Of a stretch of 64,000 nucleotides of DNA, positions 38,855 to 47,365 are shown piece by piece. A model generated the notes under the pieces. The model did no database searches, was not told the origin of the DNA, and worked only from the letters and a program-made list of their open reading frames with translations. Location of the stretch: the IMG/VR virus record IMGVR_UViG_3300002153_000349, positions 1 through 64,000 of that record; one strand, written 5' to 3'. The position numbers were made by a program, and so were the translations under genes. The DNA comes from a virus. Positions within the stretch are counted from its first letter, which is position 1. The number at the start of each line of letters is the position of its first letter.

Positions 38855-39844
38855 ATGGCAAAATTAAAATCATTTGAACAGTTTTTATCTGAGATGGATA
38901 GAACTGAGGAGGTGCAACAAGATGTAGTTGCAACAGCTGAGCCAGTTGAACAATCTGAAGAAAAAGCGGAAGAAGTTCAAGGAAACGGTGATGCTATAGA
39001 AGAAGCAGTAAACGCATCCGGTTATATTAAAGCTGGCAAATTAGGTTACAATGACCAATTCTTAGGAAGAAGATCTTTATCATGGACATTATCTGTTGAT
39101 TTAGGTTTAAAAGCAACAGACGAATTCGTTGGACCTTGGTTAGGATTCGATCACGTATCATTATACGCGATTGGTAAAAAAGGAGGAACAATTATTGATG
39201 ACGCTCTAACAGGTAAATATACTTATGACGAATTAAAGGCAGCTGCTGCCGATTTCTTAGGTATTAAAGAATCTGAAGAAGTAATCGAAGATGAAATAGT
39301 TGAAAACATCGAAGCAGTAACTGAATCTGGTGAAGAAGCTGGTTTACCTGCTGAAGATTTAAAAGATGAAACTGAAGTAGTTGATAATGACTGCGAAACT
39401 CCTGAAGACAAATCAGACGAATTAGAAGCTGAATTAGAAGACACTGTTGATGCTGCTGGAAATGAAGAAATTTCTGAAGCTGAAGAAACTGAAGAAGTTG
39501 CTGAAGAAGAAGCTGAAGAGGTTGCTGAAGAAGAAACTGAAGAGGTTGCTGAAGAAGCTGCAAAGGTTTCTGATCTTTTACAGGAGGTTTATGAATCATG
39601 TAAAAATGAAGCTAAAGCATGGGCAGATGATGCACATGACGAGCATACTGTTGAAACTTATATGAAAGAAAACGCTGCATTAGTTGGAGCATTAGCTGCA
39701 AAGACACTTAAAGAAATGAAAGAAGATTATTCAGTTGAAGCTTATGAAGCTGCATGTAATGAAATGATCGAAGCATATTCTAAGAAAGTGAATGAGATGA
39801 AAGAATCTGATTCAGCTGTTGGTGAGGAAACTCCAGAAGCTTAA
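38855..39844 (+). CDS. Glu-rich protein with capsid-targeting-like start (329 aa)
   Basis: The N-terminus MAKLKSFEQFLSE has a Leu-Ser-Glu site matching the T4 gp21 cleavage rule (Leu/Ile-X-Glu). A small folded segment (about residues 55-135, RRSLSWTLSVDLGLKATDEFVGPW) is followed by a very acidic region with repeated EEVAEEEAEEVAEEE units and a helical end. Strong acidity and the head-type N-terminus suggest an internal core or scaffold protein. A GATATATAG element lies at 38807-38815 and a terminator follows, so the gene may be a single-gene transcript. Confidence 0.75.
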   Translation: MAKLKSFEQFLSEMDRTEEVQQDVVATAEPVEQSEEKAEEVQGNGDAIEEAVNASGYIKAGKLGYNDQFLGRRSLSWTLSVDLGLKATDEFVGPWLGFDHVSLYAIGKKGGTIIDDALTGKYTYDELKAAAADFLGIKESEEVIEDEIVENIEAVTESGEEAGLPAEDLKDETEVVDNDCETPEDKSDELEAELEDTVDAAGNEEISEAEETEEVAEEEAEEVAEEETEEVAEEAAKVSDLLQEVYESCKNEAKAWADDAHDEHTVETYMKENAALVGALAAKTLKEMKEDYSVEAYEAACNEMIEAYSKKVNEMKESDSAVGEETPEA

Positions 39845-39870
39845 TATTAAATTAACAATATAAACTTTTT

Positions 39871-39908
39871 AAAGGGTTCATGTATAATACATGGACCCTT
39901 TTTATTTA
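39871..39908 (+). terminator. Rho-independent terminator
   Basis: A 14-bp stem (AAAGGGTTCATGTA 39871-39884 with TACATGGACCCTTT 39888-39901, one G-T pair), a TAA loop and a T-rich tail. It separates the acidic protein gene from dCMP deaminase. Confidence 0.85.
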
Positions 39909-39917
39909 TAGAGTAAT

Positions 39918-40424
39918 ATGCCAAGAATTTCAGTAGACGTAATATACATGCAAATAGCATATCAAATTTCTAAACTTAGTTATGCTGAGAGAAGGAAAGT
40001 TGGTTGTATAGTAGTTAAAGACGAACAGATTGTTTCATTTGGGTATAATGGAACTCCACATGGATTCAATAACCAATGTGAAGAAACCCAAACTAGAGAT
40101 ATAGACAATCCTGATCATAGAGAAATTCTAATAGAAAAAGGATATGAGTGTGAAGATACATGTTGTTCTAAGCAGGTCACTAAACAAGAAGTTTTACATG
40201 CAGAATCAAATGCATTAATGAAAATTTCAAAATCTACACTTACTTCTAAAGGATCGATCCTATATACTACTACTTCTCCGTGCTTTGAATGTGCTAAGTT
40301 AATTATACAAGCTGGCGTAGAAAAAGTATTCTACTGTGAAGGGTATAGGGATTTGTCAGGCATTTCTTTATTAAAAAAGGCAGGAATTATTGTTGAACAA
40401 GTAATCGTATGGAATGAGCATTAA
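39918..40424 (+). CDS. Deoxycytidylate (dCMP) deaminase
   Basis: The 168-aa protein has the zinc deaminase site: HAE (His94, Glu96) and PCFEC (Cys122, Cys125). It also has the phage dCMP-deaminase features ERRKVGCIVVKD, FGYNGTPHGF and an insert with a CCSKQ metal site. The enzyme makes dUMP for dTTP supply. With the probable dCMP hydroxymethylase at 7375 it would compete for, or balance, the dCMP pool. It overlaps the next gene by 11 bases. Confidence 0.9.
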   Translation: MPRISVDVIYMQIAYQISKLSYAERRKVGCIVVKDEQIVSFGYNGTPHGFNNQCEETQTRDIDNPDHREILIEKGYECEDTCCSKQVTKQEVLHAESNALMKISKSTLTSKGSILYTTTSPCFECAKLIIQAGVEKVFYCEGYRDLSGISLLKKAGIIVEQVIVWNEH

Positions 40425-40629
40425 TAAAATATTCTTACCGGAATTAAAACACTTAGAAGACTTTCTAAAAGATAATGGAAGCCACGAATTATACAGAAGA
40501 TATATTCAAAAGGCTGACGCAACAGTAGGACCCTCGGCATCCCATGCCTTTATAGAGGACTTTATGAAATACTACAGAGAAGGAGAACATAATACCTTCT
40601 ATATTATACCGCAGCTTAAACTTTTCTAA
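40414..40629 (+). CDS. Hypothetical protein (71 aa)
   Basis: A small helical protein (LPELKHLEDFLKDNGSHELYRRYI) with a hydrophobic end (IIPQLKLF). It overlaps the deaminase gene, implying coupling. No family recognised. A GTATAATAATA box follows at about 40638. Confidence 0.55.
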   Translation: MSINKIFLPELKHLEDFLKDNGSHELYRRYIQKADATVGPSASHAFIEDFMKYYREGEHNTFYIIPQLKLF

Positions 40630-40662
40630 GTTTAGGTGTATAATAATAAAATAGGTTAAATC

Positions 40663-41175
40663 ATGCAAACAACTGAAGAAAAAGATATTGTAAAATATCA
40701 GTGGAAAAAGGGAGATAATTTTGGTAAGGTAGTTGAGGTAGAATCTAAAGATTCTGAATTCACCTACTTCAAGAATGGATCTAAAATTTTTAATAACGTA
40801 TTACCAGAATTTTTAGAACTAGTAACTGCCGAGGGATTACCATTCCCTGGAACTGAGTTTATAGGAACTACACCTAAAAAAGCTCCTGTTAAAGAAATTG
40901 AAAAAAAGGTAGAAGTTAAAAAAGCTTCTTCTCCTCTCGGTCAATTAATTAAAACTTTATCTGCTAAGAATGTTGAATCATTTCAATTAAGCGTAGGAAT
41001 CAATCTTCCTAAGAAAGAAATATTTGATATGTTAGTTGAAAACTCTGAAGAAGAAAAAGATCAAATCTTAGAAGAAATCTCTAAATCAGCTGTTTCTCAA
41101 ATAGAGATAAATAACCTACAAGAATTTTTAAACGAACAAATAACTGAATTTGTAACTAATTATTATAAAATATGA
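40663..41175 (+). CDS. Hypothetical protein (170 aa)
   Basis: Residues 1-60 are beta-rich (KYQWKKGDNFGKVVEVESKD), resembling a small barrel; then come a Lys/Glu linker and a helical C-terminal half (KEIFDMLVENSEEEKDQILEEI). It overlaps the next gene by four bases. No family recognised. It is the first of five coupled small genes leading to the tail cluster. Confidence 0.65.
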   Translation: MQTTEEKDIVKYQWKKGDNFGKVVEVESKDSEFTYFKNGSKIFNNVLPEFLELVTAEGLPFPGTEFIGTTPKKAPVKEIEKKVEVKKASSPLGQLIKTLSAKNVESFQLSVGINLPKKEIFDMLVENSEEEKDQILEEISKSAVSQIEINNLQEFLNEQITEFVTNYYKI

Positions 41176-41558
41176 GTCAAGCAAGAAAATACAGAAGAGA
41201 CACCTATAGACGTGCCGGATTATTAAAGGCTAAAAACGAATGGGGAAGATTCTCTGAAAAAGGAATAGCATGGTATGCTATGAAACAGGAAGAAGGAAAG
41301 CAATTTCAAGAGGCCCAGGAGAAAAGGGTCAATGATCAAATTGAAGAACAATTAGGTTCAAAGCTTAATTCATTAAAAGAAACGTGGACTAAAATAGGTT
41401 ATAATAAGGAAGAGATTGATTTATTAGAGGAAGCCTTTGCAATGACTACGATCAAAGACAAAGAAACGTATAGAGCTGATAGAAAAGCAGCTAGGAAAAT
41501 ATACAAGAAAGTTCAACAATCTCTAGAAGAAAGATTAAATGCAGGAGATAACTCTTAA
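41172..41558 (+). CDS. Hypothetical basic helical protein (128 aa)
   Basis: The protein is almost entirely charged helix, with an Arg/Lys-rich start (SQARKYRRDTYRRAGLLKAK) and end (YRADRKAARKIYKKVQ). The look suggests nucleic-acid binding or a scaffold. It is coupled to both neighbours. No family recognised. Confidence 0.6.
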   Translation: MSQARKYRRDTYRRAGLLKAKNEWGRFSEKGIAWYAMKQEEGKQFQEAQEKRVNDQIEEQLGSKLNSLKETWTKIGYNKEEIDLLEEAFAMTTIKDKETYRADRKAARKIYKKVQQSLEERLNAGDNS

Positions 41559-41853
41559 GATAGCAGATAACGGTGTAATTAAAACCGTAACAGATGATAA
41601 CATTAATGCGGCTGGTGAGAAATACGAGTCGGTTATCGTTTATGATTTTGATAAAGGCACCGATGATAGATTAAATTTTATCAGGGATATCTGTATCGAT
41701 GTCGGATTAGACTTTGGTAATTCAAAGCAATCTAATCAAATAAAGGTGGTTACCGAATGGGGAACTAATTACAGTCCCTCTGCCATCGAAACAAAACATA
41801 AAATCCAAACTTTACAAACTAAAATTAAAGAGTTGGAGAAAATGATAAGATGA
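41539..41853 (+). CDS. Hypothetical protein (104 aa)
   Basis: A beta-rich first half (ITLKIADNGVIKTVTDDNINA, ESVIVYDFDKG) and a C-terminal coiled-coil segment (IQTLQTKIKELEKMIR). It overlaps the preceding gene by 20 bases and the next by four. No family recognised. Confidence 0.6.
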   Translation: MQEITLKIADNGVIKTVTDDNINAAGEKYESVIVYDFDKGTDDRLNFIRDICIDVGLDFGNSKQSNQIKVVTEWGTNYSPSAIETKHKIQTLQTKIKELEKMIR

Positions 41854-42251
41854 CAACAACGACCGAAATTACAATAGAATGCGTGTGGTGTAACAGTAGA
41901 AAGGAATTTAATAAATTCTGTAGAAACAACCCAGGAGAAACAGTGATAGATTTTTATAGCATTAGAAACAAGCTAGTTAAATCAGATCCCTATGACACTG
42001 AACCACATCGCTCTGTAATTGGTCTTGCAATAAGAGATTCTTTCATCAATGTTCTAAATAAGAATGCCGACTTAGAAAAAATCATTTACTTATTTAAAAA
42101 TTTAGATGCAGAAACTATTGACAACTTTAAATTATTTTTACAAGAAACAATAGAACCTGATGCATCACTAAACTTAACAGTCATTAATAGAGATGATTAT
42201 CCTAAAGGCGTTCTTAAAAGATTCGAAAGCGTCAAGATAATTGATCTATAA
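41850..42251 (+). CDS. Hypothetical protein (133 aa)
   Basis: It starts with a strand and a CVWCNSRKEFNKFC segment holding three cysteines, followed by GETVIDFYSIRNKL and two helices (LEKIIYLFKNLD, ETIDNFKLFLQE). No family recognised. Coupled to both neighbours by overlapping stop/start codons. Confidence 0.6.
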   Translation: MTTTTEITIECVWCNSRKEFNKFCRNNPGETVIDFYSIRNKLVKSDPYDTEPHRSVIGLAIRDSFINVLNKNADLEKIIYLFKNLDAETIDNFKLFLQETIEPDASLNLTVINRDDYPKGVLKRFESVKIIDL

Positions 42252-42841
42252 TGATAAGACATAAGTTATTTTCGAAGGGTGAAAGAATTCACGCCCTCGT
42301 ATCCAACACCAGATATTCTCACATCGTATTCCCTGTTTATGCAGTAATTCATGACGTAAAGTTTGATGAGGATATGCCAAGATATCAAATAAGAATTACT
42401 AAGTTTCATGATAACATAGATTTCTTAAAACGATATCTCTTCGGTATGAAGTTTTCAAAGGACTTTAATAATAGAACTACAACATTCGGTCTTACTAGAA
42501 AGAACTATAAATCTATGAAAGATTTTCAGAATCAAATAGATTCTAAATGGGAATCTTATATGATCTCGGTTGATTCTGTAATGTGTGTTAAAACCAAGAC
42601 AGAGGTAATAGATCTATTTAATAATATACAAGATTTCTTAATAGAAAAGAATTTTAAAGACATATTTGAACTCTCAAGCAGGAGTGTATATTCTTCTGGC
42701 AAATATTATTATCAATCACGGGGAGTATATGCTGCCCACCTCAAGAAGTTTTTAGGAGATAGAGAACCAAAGACGGATAAATATTATGATAAGCTTTTAT
42801 ATAGACCACAGTCAGACGATCTGGATGACATAGAATTGTGA
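42251..42841 (+). CDS. Hypothetical protein (196 aa)
   Basis: A basic N-terminal half with a beta-rich segment (SHIVFPVYAVIHDVKFDED, RYQIRITKF), then a Tyr-rich helical region (SVYSSGKYYYQSRGVYAAHLKK) and an acidic tail. It is the last gene before the tail module. No family recognised. Confidence 0.65.
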   Translation: MIRHKLFSKGERIHALVSNTRYSHIVFPVYAVIHDVKFDEDMPRYQIRITKFHDNIDFLKRYLFGMKFSKDFNNRTTTFGLTRKNYKSMKDFQNQIDSKWESYMISVDSVMCVKTKTEVIDLFNNIQDFLIEKNFKDIFELSSRSVYSSGKYYYQSRGVYAAHLKKFLGDREPKTDKYYDKLLYRPQSDDLDDIEL

Positions 42842-42876
42842 ATATATAAAACCTAGTAAAAACATAATATTACAAT

Positions 42877-44634
42877 ATGCCATTATTTGGATTGATACCA
42901 GCGGGAGCCGCTTCGAGTTTAAAATCTTCTGTATCTGGCCTCGGAGACAAGGTTGATAACTTCTTTGACTTCTCTAGCCCGGATGGAGAAAGTGTTCCAA
43001 AGAACATAGATCCACAGAACACGATACTCGGAACTTACGATAACCCTAACACACGAAGTAGAGCCCTTTTAGTAGGAGAACCTTTAAGTAATGTTAGACC
43101 AGGGGGAAAGGCACAATATTATACACAAACAGCAGACTCTGTTGTATACTTTAAACGTGGAAAAGACGGTAAAGATACTAAAGAAAAAATAACAGATGGT
43201 GAACACGCTTATTCTACATTTAATAAATACTCTTTAGTAAACTATAGAGGTAGTTTTTTTACACCCGGTGGATCTGCTAAATCAGCAGGGGTTGATGCTA
43301 TTGAATACAATAAGATAGACGAGAGAACATTAGATAATCCTACTGTTTCTAAAATAGTTGAAATTACTAAAAACAACGCGTCGAGTACAAACGGATATGG
43401 TTATATGTATAACTATGCTGATTTCGCGATGTGTAGATATAACGGAAAGATACCTAATAACTATCTATTAACTCTTAGAAGATTTCCATATCCTGTCCAA
43501 GATGATATTATTACGCCAATGGATATTGATAAAGATGGCAAGGTCCGTGAAACAGATCAGCCCGATATTGCTAGAGCGGTGACATGGATGAGTGAGGTAA
43601 CTGGTAATAGTATGTCAGATATTATTAACTGGTCACATGGATATAATTGGAAAGATGAATCAGCTAGTATGCAAACTAAGCAATCTAATAATTCAAGTAG
43701 AAGAGGTGCATTTGGTCAATTCTTAGATTCAAGTGTAATAGGTACTGCAGCCGCAAATGCAGCAGCTGGTGTCGATGGAATAACAGCACAGAGAAGAAAA
43801 AACGGAGGCAGTGGATTTGACGCTATGTCAACTACATATCCTAATCATGTCTTTGGACCCGTTAACGTTATTAAAGATGTTTCATTCAGAGATCAAGGTC
43901 TTACGTTTAGTCAAGAATTTAAACTTAAATTTGAATATGAGTTAAGATCTTTTGGTGGTGCAAACCCTAAAGTATTAATGCTAGATCAACTTGCAAATAT
44001 AATGGTACTGACTTCTAGTCAGGCTCCTTTCTGGGGAGGTTCTGTTAGATATGTTGGAAACGGCTCTGCTGGTAAACCGCTAGGTGATCTTAGTTTAATT
44101 AAATCCGGTAATTATAGTGGATTTATTAAAAGTGTTGCATCTGGATTAGGAGACATGTTTAAAGGAGTTGTTAATGATGTAAAAGGATTAGCAAGTGGAA
44201 AAGATTCTAAATTCTTAAATAATATATTAGGAGGTACGTTAATGAAAATGTTTAACTCTCCATCAGGTGGACAAGGAGCAGCTTCGCTATTAACAGGAGA
44301 TCCTACAGGTTCATGGCACTTAACGGTAGGTAATCCCCTTAATCCTATTATGTTGGTTGGTAATTTAACATGTAGAGAAACTAACGTAACATTTGAAGGT
44401 GGTATGGGAGTTCAAGATTTTCCAGAGAGAATGACAGTTGAAATCACACTTAAGCCAGGTAGAAGTAGAGATAAATTAGATATAGAATCGATGTTTAATA
44501 TGGGTAGAGGTAGATTTTATCTACAACCGGAAGAAGGAGTAGATATTAACAAGACATATATTGAAACAGCGTATGGTGGTAAAGATAAGAGAAAAGCTCT
44601 TAATTCTGAATTTAGAAAAATAGCTAACGGATAA
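42877..44634 (+). CDS. Virion structural protein, baseplate or tail tube associated (585 aa)
   Basis: Gly/Ser/Ala-rich stretches alternate with beta-rich domains. The region of about residues 480-555 (SWHLTVGNPLNPIMLVGNL, FPERMTVEITLKPGRSRDK, MFNMGRGRFY) looks like a tail-tube-type domain seen in large myophages. It opens the tail module and is followed after two bases by a gp53-like gene. An AATATATAAA element lies at 42841-42850. An exact T4 counterpart cannot be named from sequence alone. Confidence 0.65.
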   Translation: MPLFGLIPAGAASSLKSSVSGLGDKVDNFFDFSSPDGESVPKNIDPQNTILGTYDNPNTRSRALLVGEPLSNVRPGGKAQYYTQTADSVVYFKRGKDGKDTKEKITDGEHAYSTFNKYSLVNYRGSFFTPGGSAKSAGVDAIEYNKIDERTLDNPTVSKIVEITKNNASSTNGYGYMYNYADFAMCRYNGKIPNNYLLTLRRFPYPVQDDIITPMDIDKDGKVRETDQPDIARAVTWMSEVTGNSMSDIINWSHGYNWKDESASMQTKQSNNSSRRGAFGQFLDSSVIGTAAANAAAGVDGITAQRRKNGGSGFDAMSTTYPNHVFGPVNVIKDVSFRDQGLTFSQEFKLKFEYELRSFGGANPKVLMLDQLANIMVLTSSQAPFWGGSVRYVGNGSAGKPLGDLSLIKSGNYSGFIKSVASGLGDMFKGVVNDVKGLASGKDSKFLNNILGGTLMKMFNSPSGGQGAASLLTGDPTGSWHLTVGNPLNPIMLVGNLTCRETNVTFEGGMGVQDFPERMTVEITLKPGRSRDKLDIESMFNMGRGRFYLQPEEGVDINKTYIETAYGGKDKRKALNSEFRKIANG

Positions 44635-44636
44635 CA

Positions 44637-45110
44637 ATGAAATTATATAGCATAGATAAAAAACAAATATCTGAGGGTAAGTTGACAATGGCAGTCCCTA
44701 CTTTTATTTTCATGGAAATGGCAGAAAGTTCAGTACAGGGTGTACATATTGTGGAGGATGACGAATCATGTAGAATTGATTTAGTTTCATTAAGCGAATA
44801 TGGTACACATGACCACGTTGATGCTATCTTAAAATTTAACGGGATTTCAAATCCATTTTCTATAAAGGAAGGAGATGTTCTTTATATTCCTAAAATAGAT
44901 GTAGCTAAAAAGAAATGGAAGCTTACTCTTAATAAGACTTATAAAAACCCTATCAGGGAACAGTTTATTAATACGAAAAGAATGCCAGTCAAGGATGCCA
45001 ATAGAATAGAATACTTAAGCAAGAAATATAATAAAGAAATTCTGCCCCCTAACATTTTACAGTCAGGCCAAACTAACATTGAAGTTACGAATGGAGAAAT
45101 TAGAATATAA
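44637..45110 (+). CDS. Baseplate wedge protein with LysM-like domain (gp53-like)
   Basis: The central part of this 157-aa protein (SLSEYGTHDHVDAILKFNGISNPFSIKEGDVLYIP read in blocks) is the LysM-type fold seen in T4 gp53 and similar small baseplate proteins. In those proteins the fold helps clamp wedges to the hub. The flanks are short and charged. It lies next to other baseplate genes, as gp53 does in T4. Confidence 0.65.
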   Translation: MKLYSIDKKQISEGKLTMAVPTFIFMEMAESSVQGVHIVEDDESCRIDLVSLSEYGTHDHVDAILKFNGISNPFSIKEGDVLYIPKIDVAKKKWKLTLNKTYKNPIREQFINTKRMPVKDANRIEYLSKKYNKEILPPNILQSGQTNIEVTNGEIRI

Positions 45111-45125
45111 ATAAAAATAAAAATT

Positions 45126-45848
45126 ATGAAACGCATACAATTATTTGAACAATTTGTTAAAGAAGCAAAAAAATTAAAACCAATTAAACTTAGTGTAAAA
45201 AAATCTAGGAAAAACCCATATACATTTAGTGATAAAATGGATAATGAGGAATTATACAAATTGCACGTGCTAGCACGTCAAATGGAGTTTGCAGATGAAG
45301 AAGAAATGGACGGATATAAAGATACTGATTATGAAAACGCAAAAAAACAAATCTTTAAAATTATGATGTCAAGAGGAGCTAATCCTTACCGTCAGAAAAA
45401 GACATGGGCTGACGACTGGGAAGAAGAAGAGTACGATATAGATGAACAATTCGTAAACGAGGCTCTAAAGGTTGGCAGAGACCAAGATCTAGCTAACGAA
45501 ATTATAGCAGTACTTTATGCTGAAAGAGATACACCAGAAGGTGAAGCACTGAAGGCAGCTGGAGGAATGGTAGCAGGCGGAAGTACAACTGGAGAAGAAA
45601 TGTATCTAAGCAATTGGAATAAAGATTCTGTTAAAGCATTACATGGTTCAAAGGTAAGAGTTCCTGGAAAGGTTATGCTAGGTACTTTAATTGGAGTAGC
45701 AGCTGATAATGGAAAGAGTTACTATTTTGATGGTGGCGTATTCGTTGAAGGTGATAAAGACGTTAAAGGAGCTAAGGTAGGAATGGACTTTAGAGATTTT
45801 GTCGATATCCTCGTTAAAAAGAAGATCATTAACAAACCCACATATTAA
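45126..45848 (+). CDS. Probable head-internal protein with two capsid-targeting-like sites (240 aa)
   Basis: The N-terminus reads FEQFVKEAKK (residues 7-16) and an internal stretch reads DEQFVNEALK (106-115). Both look like cleavable targeting peptides, so the protein may be cut after Glu13 and Glu112. The first 100 residues are highly charged; residues of about 116-240 form a folded domain (YYFDGGVFVEGDKDVKGAK, FRDFVDILVKKK). It lies inside the baseplate cluster though its N-terminus suggests the head. No enzyme family recognised. Confidence 0.7.
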   Translation: MKRIQLFEQFVKEAKKLKPIKLSVKKSRKNPYTFSDKMDNEELYKLHVLARQMEFADEEEMDGYKDTDYENAKKQIFKIMMSRGANPYRQKKTWADDWEEEEYDIDEQFVNEALKVGRDQDLANEIIAVLYAERDTPEGEALKAAGGMVAGGSTTGEEMYLSNWNKDSVKALHGSKVRVPGKVMLGTLIGVAADNGKSYYFDGGVFVEGDKDVKGAKVGMDFRDFVDILVKKKIINKPTY

Positions 45849-45859
45849 ACTAAAGGTAA

Positions 45860-47338
45860 ATGCCAGTAAATAATCACATTTTAAATGTATTAGAGCATTC
45901 TTTGGAATTAGACACTATAAAGTTTGATTCGCATGATGAAGAAGAGGGTGCACAAAAGATAAGCCATGAGTATGGCGGTCCAGTTCCTATGATAGTTATT
46001 AATGGTAATTCATTTTCAGATGAATCCATTAAAAGAATGGAAATAGACTGTAGTGTAAAAATTCCAATGATAAGCGCTGTCATCCTCGATACTAAAGGTA
46101 CATTTGATGCTGATAATATACCAAGAGACGGTGATGTTATTTCAATAAGAATAGCCGCTAGGCAACAAGATACGTTTAGGGATATTAGAATAGATTTCGA
46201 TATAGATGAAGTAACAGGTCCTCCTGCTAACGATTTAAAAAGAGCAACTAATGGAGCTAAATACGTTTTTCAAGGAACTATGAAAATACCTACAATGCAT
46301 TCCGAGGGATGTGCATCGTATGAGGGTACTTCTAGGGAACAGATTGAAGAGTTTGCTACGAACTTAAAATTAGGATTAGCAACAAATATAGATTCAGCTG
46401 ATGATGCTATGAAAGCTCTTAACGCATGTCAACCTAATTTAGAATTTTTAAATAATTTAGTAGAACATTCATATATAGGTGAAGATAGTTTTCAAACATA
46501 TTGTATAGACCCTTATTATAATTTATGTTATGTTGATGTTAACGCACTATTAAACTCAGAGGAAGGATTAGATGAAACATTCATAAATATGGATGTAGAC
46601 TTTGATGAAGATGGAGAAGATCAAACTTCAAATAAAATAGAATCCCCAAACATACTGACAAATGCGGCTAGCATGAATTCCACTAACACCTTTATATCAA
46701 GTTACAATCTTGTAAACAATTCAGGAGCATTGGCTAAGAAAAACGGATATAAAAGGAAAATGATATATTGGGAAAATGATTCAGTAGGCGTAGTTGCTCA
46801 TGAACTAGAACCACTCGCTAGTGATAACATGAAGGATATAGATGAGCCCCTGAAGGGCAGAAGAGATGAAGACAGATATACCAAAGAAGTAAAATCAAAA
46901 TACGTTGGAAGGCTCCCTATTCAATCCGATGACGTACCTAATGTACATTTAAATTATTCATATTCTGCAATTAGTAATAAGCAGAACTTAGATGAAATGA
47001 ATAAAATGAAATTAGAAGTAACTTTAAAAACATTTAATCCAGGAATACACCTTTGGCAAAAAATACCTGTGCAGATTATGAAATCCGGTTTCACACAAAT
47101 CAGTTCACAGCAGGGTATAAATGAGGCAAAGGATGAAAAGGGATTTGAAACAGATCAAGAAGTTGAAGCTGAAAGTGTAAATGATTTAAACGCAGATCAA
47201 GTTAAAGATGAGTTTTTAACAGGCTATTATATAATAGGAGGAATTAAATATATTTATAGCCAAAGCACTGGTCTTACACAAAAGCTTACAATGTTAAGAA
47301 GAGAGTGGCCCAGTAGAATTAATAATCTGGAAGGCTAA
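45860..47338 (+). CDS. Probable baseplate hub protein (gp27/gpD-like)
   Basis: The 492-aa protein has several hub-like features: an early beta domain on sequence such as RMEIDCSVKIPMISAVI, a helical middle (REQIEEFATNLKLGLATNI), and NACQPNLEFLNNLVEHSYIGEDSFQTYCIDP, where hub proteins carry their second ring domain. The end is GGIKYIYSQSTGLTQKLTMLRREWP. Position before the gp5-like spike gene is what hub proteins show. No catalytic motif is expected. Moderately sure of the class, not of the exact homologue. Confidence 0.6.
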   Translation: MPVNNHILNVLEHSLELDTIKFDSHDEEEGAQKISHEYGGPVPMIVINGNSFSDESIKRMEIDCSVKIPMISAVILDTKGTFDADNIPRDGDVISIRIAARQQDTFRDIRIDFDIDEVTGPPANDLKRATNGAKYVFQGTMKIPTMHSEGCASYEGTSREQIEEFATNLKLGLATNIDSADDAMKALNACQPNLEFLNNLVEHSYIGEDSFQTYCIDPYYNLCYVDVNALLNSEEGLDETFINMDVDFDEDGEDQTSNKIESPNILTNAASMNSTNTFISSYNLVNNSGALAKKNGYKRKMIYWENDSVGVVAHELEPLASDNMKDIDEPLKGRRDEDRYTKEVKSKYVGRLPIQSDDVPNVHLNYSYSAISNKQNLDEMNKMKLEVTLKTFNPGIHLWQKIPVQIMKSGFTQISSQQGINEAKDEKGFETDQEVEAESVNDLNADQVKDEFLTGYYIIGGIKYIYSQSTGLTQKLTMLRREWPSRINNLEG

Positions 47339-47365
47339 CACTAAACTAATAAGAATATATACTAT

